Of a stretch of 64,000 bases of DNA, positions 54,088 to 61,570 are shown piece after piece. Position 1 is the stretch's first letter. The number at the start of each line of letters is the position of its first letter. Position numbers and translations under genes: made by a program. The notes beneath the pieces were generated by a model. It did no database searches and was not told the DNA's origin. It saw nothing but the letters and a program-made list of their open reading frames with translations. Source of the stretch: Ignavibacteria bacterium (GTDB taxonomy: Bacteria; Bacteroidota; Ignavibacteria; Tepidaquicellales; OLB5); contig JAFLBX010000001.1 in the NCBI GenBank assembly GCA_017303675.1, positions 1,375,970 to 1,439,969 on the forward strand. Reading direction: 5' to 3'.

Positions 54088-56373
54088 CTAAAATTCTGCG
54101 CTGATGCCAATAGTGGGAAGGATACCAAGATTTTTATCCGTTTCAATTTCACGGGTAAAAGGATTCCATTCATACTGGTAAACATTCTGTTTGTTATAAA
54201 TATTCTGTATATCTATATAAGTTGTAAGTGTCCATGCCTTGAAGAAAAATCTTTTTTCAGCTCTTACATCAAGCCTGTGATACACGGGCAGAACTTCTGT
54301 GTTGTATAGATCGTAATTAATGCTTCCGTCATTCGGATTTATCGGAGTGTACGGTCTGCCGCCGGCCATCCTGAATTTCGCGCTGAACTCCCAGCTTTTG
54401 CCTGCCTTGTATCCGCCGTTAATATTAACAACATAACGGTTATCCCAGTCAGAGCGGCGTTCTATTCCGTCATACGCTTTATATTTAACGTCACTGTATG
54501 AAAGACTTATTGTTCCATAGAAATTCTTCGTCAATGCCTTTTGAAGGAATATTTCAAATCCCATAGCTTTGCCTGTACCTTCGCTTAACAGTTCTTCCAG
54601 CCCGAATGAATTCTGTGTTTCAAACCCGCTGTTATTGGCCAGAATTAAATAGGGCCTGTTAACGCTTACTGGATAGTATTTATAATCTTTGTAATAACCT
54701 TCCACAGTAAGCCTTGTGCTTTCATCAAGCAGGTATTCTATACCTGCAATATAATGGTCAGCCCTGATATCCCTTAAATTCCGGTTCTCTGGTTCAGCAA
54801 TGATCCATAGGTAAGAAGGTGACTGGTAAAATATTCCGTATGCCAGATTGAAGTTCAGCTTTGGTGTAATTGTAACCGATAGACTTGTTCTTGGTGAAAT
54901 ATAACTTTTTTTATTTATGAGATCAAAATAATCATACCTTACACCTGCAGTAAGTTTTAGCCTGTTCATTAAAGATTGTGTTATTTCAGCATAAGCGTAA
55001 GCTTTAGCTGTCCTGGTATTATCAAGTATCCTTACAGCGGGCAGAATAATATTGTTACCTGTATTCGGGTCAACGTAATATAGAGTATCAGCTTTTTTAT
55101 CTATATCATAATCAAGCTTAATGGTTTTACCTGAGCCGCCTAATGTTAGGTATGTATTTGCTCCAAGCTTATTGCTGTATTCCATTTTAAGCTGAACGTC
55201 GCCTTCTTTGGAGTCATTTCTGAATACTTCGGTGAAGTTGCTATCGCGTTGAGAAAAATAATATTTGGTGAAATTCCTGGCAACTGATGTGACTAGGAAT
55301 GAATTTTTATTAAGCAGTGTTTTCCAGCTTAATCCTGCGGAATAACTGTTTTGGTTATTTGTCAGAATGTTAAGGTTGTTTTGTTTATTCTCTTCAGTAT
55401 CATTGTTAAATCTGACCTTATCAAGCGCGCCGAATGAATTGAACTCAATTGAATTATTGTTATTTAACCTGTAATCAGCCTTCAGCTGAAAATCGGTATA
55501 TTCAGGTACAAAGGAAAATCCTGCGGCATTAAAAATGAGATCGAGATAGCTTCTTCTTGCTGATATAAGCCAGCTTGATTTATTCTTTTTTGAAATTGGC
55601 CCTTCGAAATTTGCGCCAAAACCTGTTCCGCTTAAATTTATCTTGCCGTAAAATCTTTCAGAGCTTCCTGCACGCTGTTCAATTTCAACAACAGATGAAA
55701 GCTTATCGCCGTATTTTGCGCTGAATCCCCCGGTAAGGAAATTTACATTTCTGACAAAATCCAGGTTCAGCACACTTACGGGTCCGCCTGTAGCACCCTG
55801 TGAGCCGAAGTGGTTTATATTGTTTACTTCGAATCCATCAACAACAAAAAGGTTTTCAGCAGGTGAGCCGCCGCGGACAAGCAGGTCATTTCTTCCGTCT
55901 GATGTGAGCGATATACCGGGCAGTGACTGAATTACGCGGCCAATATCTTCAAGGCCGCCGGGGAATCGGCGGATCTCTTCGAATGTCAGCGATTTATATG
56001 AAGTAGTTACATCGTTGGGTTTTTGAAAACGTGAGTCTTCTATTACAACTTCATCGGTTGAAACACCCTGAAGCTCAATTATCAGCTCACGGTCTATACC
56101 TGTTGTAATTACAACATCAGTCTGAATGAATTTCTGATAAGATGCTGAAGTAAATTCAACCTGGTATGTACCAAGCGGTATTCCGGTGATCCTGAAGCTT
56201 CCGTCTTCCCTGGATTTGGCAGTTAACTGTGTTCCCAAAATCTGTATATTGATATCTTTAAGAAATGTTTGAGTGCCTTTATCCAGTATTATGCCCGTGA
56301 GAATTCCGGTTTGTTGTGAAAAAAGGGGATAAATTGAAAAAATCAGTAAAAAAACAGTAATTATTCTTTTCAT
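54088..56373 (-). CDS. TonB-dependent receptor with N-terminal CarboxypepD-like domain
   Basis: This 761-residue outer-membrane receptor has a signal peptide (1-19), a carboxypeptidase regulatory-like domain (about 22-105: GILTGIILDKGTQTFLKDIN...PLGTYQVEF), a plug domain (about 125-230: GGLEDIGRVIQSLPGIS, DLLVRGGSPAENLFVVDGFE) and a 22-strand barrel ending in IGISAEF with a C-terminal Phe. It imports a ligand with energy from TonB. No SusD-like partner or obvious substrate enzyme is adjacent; secreted peptidases nearby suggest peptides or metal complexes (inference). Confidence 0.93.
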   Translation of the reverse strand: MKRIITVFLLIFSIYPLFSQQTGILTGIILDKGTQTFLKDINIQILGTQLTAKSREDGSFRITGIPLGTYQVEFTSASYQKFIQTDVVITTGIDRELIIELQGVSTDEVVIEDSRFQKPNDVTTSYKSLTFEEIRRFPGGLEDIGRVIQSLPGISLTSDGRNDLLVRGGSPAENLFVVDGFEVNNINHFGSQGATGGPVSVLNLDFVRNVNFLTGGFSAKYGDKLSSVVEIEQRAGSSERFYGKINLSGTGFGANFEGPISKKNKSSWLISARRSYLDLIFNAAGFSFVPEYTDFQLKADYRLNNNNSIEFNSFGALDKVRFNNDTEENKQNNLNILTNNQNSYSAGLSWKTLLNKNSFLVTSVARNFTKYYFSQRDSNFTEVFRNDSKEGDVQLKMEYSNKLGANTYLTLGGSGKTIKLDYDIDKKADTLYYVDPNTGNNIILPAVRILDNTRTAKAYAYAEITQSLMNRLKLTAGVRYDYFDLINKKSYISPRTSLSVTITPKLNFNLAYGIFYQSPSYLWIIAEPENRNLRDIRADHYIAGIEYLLDESTRLTVEGYYKDYKYYPVSVNRPYLILANNSGFETQNSFGLEELLSEGTGKAMGFEIFLQKALTKNFYGTISLSYSDVKYKAYDGIERRSDWDNRYVVNINGGYKAGKSWEFSAKFRMAGGRPYTPINPNDGSINYDLYNTEVLPVYHRLDVRAEKRFFFKAWTLTTYIDIQNIYNKQNVYQYEWNPFTREIETDKNLGILPTIGISAEF

Positions 56374-56422
56374 TTTTGATTGAAATATAGGAAATATAGA
56401 TTAGATACCATATTAACTTTTA

Positions 56423-56446
56423 ATTATGAACTTTAAGTTCCATAAT
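56423..56446. promoter_or_regulatory. Inverted repeat upstream of the TonB receptor gene
   Basis: ATTATGAACTT (56423-56433) pairs with AAGTTC-ATAAT (56435-56446, one extra base), about 50 nt before the receptor ATG. An operator site is plausible. The remaining gene-free 225 nt up to 56599 is AT-rich and shows no other feature. Confidence 0.3.
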
Positions 56447-56598
56447 CAATTTGTTTTAATAAATTAAGATTTGATATTTCCAGCAAAAAATTTATTTTTA
56501 AGGGAATAGAAAGTATTTAGGAAATATTATATGTGTAATTTAAAATTACCGAACATCTCTATGAAGCTCTATTATATTTATCATAATCCATGAAATTT

Positions 56599-57828
56599 TT
56601 ATTTTAAAAGAATCATTCGTTTTGTTTCGGTAAAACTGCCAGCTCTTAATTTATAGAAATATACTCCGCTTGCATAATGGCTGCCGTCAAAACTTATTTC
56701 GTAACTTCCTTTATTTAGCTCTCTTCCCATTAGCACCTCTGTTTCTTTGCCTGATATATCGAAGATGGATATCTCTGTGAAATTATCCGCAGGTATGGTA
56801 AATTTAATCAGAGTAACAGGGTTAAATGGATTTGGATAATTTTGACTTAATTCATATTCTTTCGGGGCATTACCATTATTAGTGACAGAAGTAACAATCG
56901 AACCTCCGCCGTTGGTTGTCTTTAAGATCACACCATTATTTCCGCAGGCATAACCGGTATTATCATTTAGATAAAAAAATATTGAATTGAGATTCTGTGT
57001 TGTCGTTGAATTCTGAAAACCAAATATACTTCCGTTATTTGTTGATTTTAATATTGTGCCCTGGTCACCGCAAATATAGATCCTTGAATTATTATTTACT
57101 GAATATTCAACTGACCGCAGTGTAACATTGGAATTGCTGGTTTGACCAAACCAATTAGCACCGAAATTTGAGCTTCTCCAGATAGTTCCGCCCGTGCCGA
57201 TCGTAATATCAGTATTACCGAACAACGGAACCCCGTAAAAATTTTGGGTGGAACTGCTTGGCGAAAAAACCCAATTTCCACCGGAAGAAAATCCGCGCAA
57301 TATTGTGCCGTTATTTCCGACAATATAGTTTGCAAATATTGCACAAGATGCGTTCAATTGTTCAGTAGTTGGACTGGGCAGTTGTACCCAGTTTATACCC
57401 GTATTAGAGCTTTTTAAGATAGTACCGCTATCGCCAACTGCTACAAAATTATAATCACTGATATCACGAAGTGTATGAGTAGTGGGTGATGTAACCGAAA
57501 GCCAGTTTGTACCGTCGTTAGTTGTGCGAAGTATAGTGCCGCCTTCACCAACAGCAAACACCGGGCCACCTGAAGTTTCCATAAAACAAATACAATAAAG
57601 ATCGTTTGTAGTTCCTGAATTTTGTGTTATCCAGCTTGTCCCGCCGTTTGATGAATGGAGAATTACGCCGTTATCACCGCAAGCCCAAACCATACTTTCG
57701 TTGCCGTGATGAAAATTTATTGAATGCAGGTTTACAGCGGTACCGCTGTTCTGCTGGAACCATTGTGTATAAACAGCAGTAGTGGATAGTACTAATATGA
57801 ATACTATTCGGATGGATGTAAGTTTCAT
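56599..57828 (-). CDS. YCF48/BNR-type beta-propeller protein with T9SS sorting domain
   Basis: The 409-residue secreted protein has a signal peptide (1-20) and about six YCF48-like blades with S-S/T-N-x-G-x-x-W and G-x-x-G-T-I-L/W-R/K motifs (HSSNGGTSWITQNSGT, RTTNDGTNWL, KSSNTGINWV, RSSNFGANWF, KSTNNGSIFGF). The sorting domain starts SQNYPNPFNPVTL. Function is presumed binding at the surface. It lies 6 nt after the next propeller gene and is the last of a three-gene unit. Confidence 0.87.
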   Translation of the reverse strand: MKLTSIRIVFILVLSTTAVYTQWFQQNSGTAVNLHSINFHHGNESMVWACGDNGVILHSSNGGTSWITQNSGTTNDLYCICFMETSGGPVFAVGEGGTILRTTNDGTNWLSVTSPTTHTLRDISDYNFVAVGDSGTILKSSNTGINWVQLPSPTTEQLNASCAIFANYIVGNNGTILRGFSSGGNWVFSPSSSTQNFYGVPLFGNTDITIGTGGTIWRSSNFGANWFGQTSNSNVTLRSVEYSVNNNSRIYICGDQGTILKSTNNGSIFGFQNSTTTQNLNSIFFYLNDNTGYACGNNGVILKTTNGGGSIVTSVTNNGNAPKEYELSQNYPNPFNPVTLIKFTIPADNFTEISIFDISGKETEVLMGRELNKGSYEISFDGSHYASGVYFYKLRAGSFTETKRMILLK

Positions 57829-57834
57829 AATAAA

Positions 57835-59460
57835 TTATTTAATTAAAACCATTTTTCTGGTTTCTGTAAAATTATTTGATGTTAACCTGTAAAAATAAGT
57901 ACCTGTTGAAAGTGCTGAAGCATCAAAATCTATTTTATATATTCCGGGAGCCAGATCTTCATTTACAATAGATGCAACCTGTTTGCCGGAAATATCAAAA
58001 ATTGATATATATACGAAGGATTGTTGCGGAACACTGAACCGTATTTTTGTTATGGGGTTAAAAGGATTTGGATAATTTTGTTCAAGTGAAAACTTATTCG
58101 GAATTTCATTTGATACAGGTTCAATTCCGATTGTTGAGGAATATTTAATTGTAATGAAATCAGTGTTGCCCAGGTTATCGCTGCCCCCTGTTACGTAAAC
58201 ATTACCCTGGTTATCAACAGTAAGTGCGTTACCGCTATCGAACTCATTTCCTGTGCCGTTATAAGTCTGTACCCACTGCTGCACACCCGCTGAATTATAT
58301 CCAACAGTAACAATATTCTGTGGATTTCCAACACCATCTCCTACAATTCCTGTAACATAAACATTACCGTTTACATCTGGGGCAACCCAGTTACAGTAAT
58401 CGTTGCTTGAATCCGTGCCGGTGTAACGGGCAACCCACTGCTGCACACCAGAAGAATTATACTTAATAGTACAATAATCATCACCTGTGCCAACTCCCGC
58501 GCTGTTACCTGTAATGTAAACATTTCCTGCAGGGTCTAATATTATGTTCCACGCTTCATCCCACCCGTCAGGTCCGTCATATCTCTGTACCCATTGCTGA
58601 GCCCCGGCATTATTATATTTTACTGTGCAATAGTCTCTTAATGTACCGCTGCCATCACTGTAGCCTGTAACATAAATGTTACCTGAAGCATCAACAGCAT
58701 TTGAAGAGGGGAAATCTTCAGCATTTCCGGGACCGTTATAAAACACTGCCCATATCTGGTTTCCGTTTGCATCATATTTTATGGTAATATAATCAAGGTC
58801 AGAGCCTGTCCTTGTAACCGCTCCGGTTACATAAGAGTTATTTGAATTATCAAGAGCAATTGAATTGCCGTAATCATCATTGTTTGCAGAACCGTTGTAT
58901 CTCTTGACCCATTGTTCTGCTCCTGAAGAATTGTATTTAATAGTGCACATATCGTCACCTGAAGCACCGCCGTTGCTGTAGCCTGTAATATATACGTTAC
59001 CGGAATTATCGAATTGAAGCGAATATACTTCATCGGTAGCATTACCCGGACCGTTGTATCTTGCTGCCCACTGCTGGGCTCCGGCAGAATTATACTTAAC
59101 AACACAATAATCCAGCCCGGTACCACTGCCCGTGCTGGTGCCGCTTACATAAACATTCCCGGCATTATCAACTTTTACCAGGTATGCATCATCATCGGCA
59201 TTACCGGGCCCGTTGTATCTACCGACCCATTGGGTAAGGCCATCACTGTTATATTTTACCACTGTAAAATCCTTGCCTGCCCCTGAACCGGTGCTTGCAC
59301 CGGCAACATAAATGTTGCCTGATGCATCAACAAATAATGATGTTGCTTCATCATAACTATTACCTGTTCCGTTGTATCGTTTTTCCCAAACAGTAGAGAC
59401 TTGAGCGATTATCGGTAATGTGTAAATAAAAACCGAAACCAGCAGAATAATTTTTCTCAT
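57835..59460 (-). CDS. SBBP-repeat beta-propeller protein with T9SS sorting domain
   Basis: The 541-residue secreted protein has a signal peptide (1-19), eight SBBP repeats of about 54 residues with the pattern W-x-x-R-Y-N-G-P-G-N...D-x-x-G-N-V/I-Y-V-x-G-x-S...T-I/V-K-Y-N-S-x-G-x-Q-Q, and a sorting domain (EQNYPNPFNPITK). The blades are nearly identical at core positions, which suggests recent internal expansion. No enzyme motif is visible; an adhesion or structural role is likely. It follows the P-domain gene by 4 nt. Confidence 0.9.
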   Translation of the reverse strand: MRKIILLVSVFIYTLPIIAQVSTVWEKRYNGTGNSYDEATSLFVDASGNIYVAGASTGSGAGKDFTVVKYNSDGLTQWVGRYNGPGNADDDAYLVKVDNAGNVYVSGTSTGSGTGLDYCVVKYNSAGAQQWAARYNGPGNATDEVYSLQFDNSGNVYITGYSNGGASGDDMCTIKYNSSGAEQWVKRYNGSANNDDYGNSIALDNSNNSYVTGAVTRTGSDLDYITIKYDANGNQIWAVFYNGPGNAEDFPSSNAVDASGNIYVTGYSDGSGTLRDYCTVKYNNAGAQQWVQRYDGPDGWDEAWNIILDPAGNVYITGNSAGVGTGDDYCTIKYNSSGVQQWVARYTGTDSSNDYCNWVAPDVNGNVYVTGIVGDGVGNPQNIVTVGYNSAGVQQWVQTYNGTGNEFDSGNALTVDNQGNVYVTGGSDNLGNTDFITIKYSSTIGIEPVSNEIPNKFSLEQNYPNPFNPITKIRFSVPQQSFVYISIFDISGKQVASIVNEDLAPGIYKIDFDASALSTGTYFYRLTSNNFTETRKMVLIK

Positions 59461-59464
59461 AATA

Positions 59465-61492
59465 TTATTTTATTAAGACCATTTTTTTAGTTTCAGTGAA
59501 GTCAGTTGTTGAAAGTGAATAAAAATAAACACCTGAAGGCAAACTTGACGCATCAAATTCTGTTTCGTAGGTGCCCGACTGTAAAAAGGCATCTGCCAAA
59601 ACATCAATTTCTTTTCCCAATATGTCATATACAGTTAGCTTTACCGATGATTGCTTTAATATCGAAAATCTTATCCGGGTAAAAGGATTAAACGGATTTG
59701 GATAATTTTGCTGCAAATGGTATGATAACGGAGCTTCATTGCTTATTATTTGGATACCTATTGGGATTTCATAAACTATTTTTAAAGTCCAAGCTTTTAG
59801 CACACCTGTATCGGGTACCCTTCGGTCAAATATTTTTAAAATCCATGGTCCGGAAGCACTGAGATTATTAAGCTGGCTTAGAGGGTAACAGGGCCTGAAA
59901 TATCCTGTATATGGCGGAGCTCCTGAGCCGCAAATCGAAGAAACTGATGTATCACTGAATTTTGTACCGATCATATTATCCAATGGACCGCCCCTCTGAT
60001 ACAAAAGGGTATCAGTTTTTCCTTCGTGTACCAGTGTTAATACCAGGTCTCCAACTGCAGTATGAAGAATTGTATCAATATTGATATAAACATTTTTCAC
60101 CTGTGAATATGCTGGCAGATCAGTAGGCGGAATAAATACAGAATCGTAAGTAAACATACTATCCAATATAGGTTTTGATAGATTGTTTCTGGAAATAGTA
60201 TATGATTGCGTTAAGGATGGTGTTAATTTAACCAGCATAACAGAAGAATTATGGTAACCGATAGGTAAAATTTTATTGTCATTAGTTTTAAAAAATTTTG
60301 TTGCAATATCAGAACCCGCTCCATTGAATGAATAAGTATAGGTGAATTGACTGCTGCCATCAGTATTGAATTTTTCGAGGCACATATCTTTTCTTAAATA
60401 GGCATTTTTATACCCGGCAGTGAGTACTTTGTTTTCATTATCAATCCCCATATAGTATACTTTATGATCCATGGTTTTCTGCCATACTAATTGACCAGAC
60501 GGATTTATTTTTACAAGATAACTGTCATCATAATAATTTACATCAAGATATATATCTGAATTTGAACTTAGAATCCGTCTTGGGCTTTCGGTTCCGGTAT
60601 TGGAAATATTATATTCACTTGCCCATTGCAATGTACCTGCGGAATTATATTTTAAAAGTATCGTTTTAGAGGTATCATTTCCGGATACAACATACTTACT
60701 GCTGGCAATAAATAGATTCTGATCGCTATCCAGGTATGTTTGAGGAACTTTATTTATGCTGAAATATGCAGAAGTACATAAATATTTTTTAAGCCAGATT
60801 AAACTGCCTGCGGAATTATATTTGAAAGCAAGCAAATTGTAATCGCTGATTCCTGATAAATAATAATTTCCGTTCTGATCTGTATCAATTTTTCCTGCAG
60901 CTGTATAATATGATACAGAATCACGAAATGTATTGCTCCATAATAAATTAAATGAGTTATCAAATTTTGATATTAAAGCAGAATCAATAAAGGTCTGGTT
61001 TTCATGAACTAATCCTGCAATTGCAATATTCCCGCTGATATCAATTTTGAAGTCTAATAAAGATGTTACATTTGTTCCATTTCTTTTATACTGAGATGAA
61101 GCAAGCAAAACGCCTGCGCTGGAATATTTTGCAAAAATAATTTTGTTCGAAGTATAGTTAGCATCATTTGCATTTCCGGCTATAATAATATTTCCGGAAA
61201 GATCAATTAATACTTTTCTGGGGTAGTCTTGATTTCCCGGCGGAGCAGAATTAAATATTTTTTGCCACATAAACATGCCAGTATTGCTTAGCTTTGTTAA
61301 AACTATATCAGCATTACCTGAATTATCAATAGCATTTACTATATATATATTACCATCAGAATCTATTGCAGATAAATCCGGATTATCAACGTTTAAATTA
61401 GTTTGCGATTGTACCTGAACCCACTCAGGTACATATTGGCTGTATAATTGAATTGTTGAAACTAACAGAAGAATGATGTATATTTTTTTCAT
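59465..61492 (-). CDS. SBBP-like propeller with P-domain and T9SS sorting domain
   Basis: This 675-residue secreted protein has a signal peptide (1-18) and a run of D-x-x-G-N-I/Y-x-I/L-A/S-G propeller repeats (about 30-440). At about 465-590 is a proprotein-convertase P-domain (NVYINIDTILHTAVGDLVLT, ...GPWILKIFDRRVPDTGVLKA), and the sorting domain reads QQNYPNPFNPFTR. P-domains stabilise subtilisin-type proteases, but no protease domain is present, so the module is used alone. It is the first gene of the three-gene unit. Confidence 0.88.
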   Translation of the reverse strand: MKKIYIILLLVSTIQLYSQYVPEWVQVQSQTNLNVDNPDLSAIDSDGNIYIVNAIDNSGNADIVLTKLSNTGMFMWQKIFNSAPPGNQDYPRKVLIDLSGNIIIAGNANDANYTSNKIIFAKYSSAGVLLASSQYKRNGTNVTSLLDFKIDISGNIAIAGLVHENQTFIDSALISKFDNSFNLLWSNTFRDSVSYYTAAGKIDTDQNGNYYLSGISDYNLLAFKYNSAGSLIWLKKYLCTSAYFSINKVPQTYLDSDQNLFIASSKYVVSGNDTSKTILLKYNSAGTLQWASEYNISNTGTESPRRILSSNSDIYLDVNYYDDSYLVKINPSGQLVWQKTMDHKVYYMGIDNENKVLTAGYKNAYLRKDMCLEKFNTDGSSQFTYTYSFNGAGSDIATKFFKTNDNKILPIGYHNSSVMLVKLTPSLTQSYTISRNNLSKPILDSMFTYDSVFIPPTDLPAYSQVKNVYINIDTILHTAVGDLVLTLVHEGKTDTLLYQRGGPLDNMIGTKFSDTSVSSICGSGAPPYTGYFRPCYPLSQLNNLSASGPWILKIFDRRVPDTGVLKAWTLKIVYEIPIGIQIISNEAPLSYHLQQNYPNPFNPFTRIRFSILKQSSVKLTVYDILGKEIDVLADAFLQSGTYETEFDASSLPSGVYFYSLSTTDFTETKKMVLIK

Positions 61493-61570
61493 AATAATTT
61501 AAGATTTTTGAATGGATATTCGAAATATAACTAAAAATGTTGTTTTTTTAATTAATATAAATAAGGGGGT

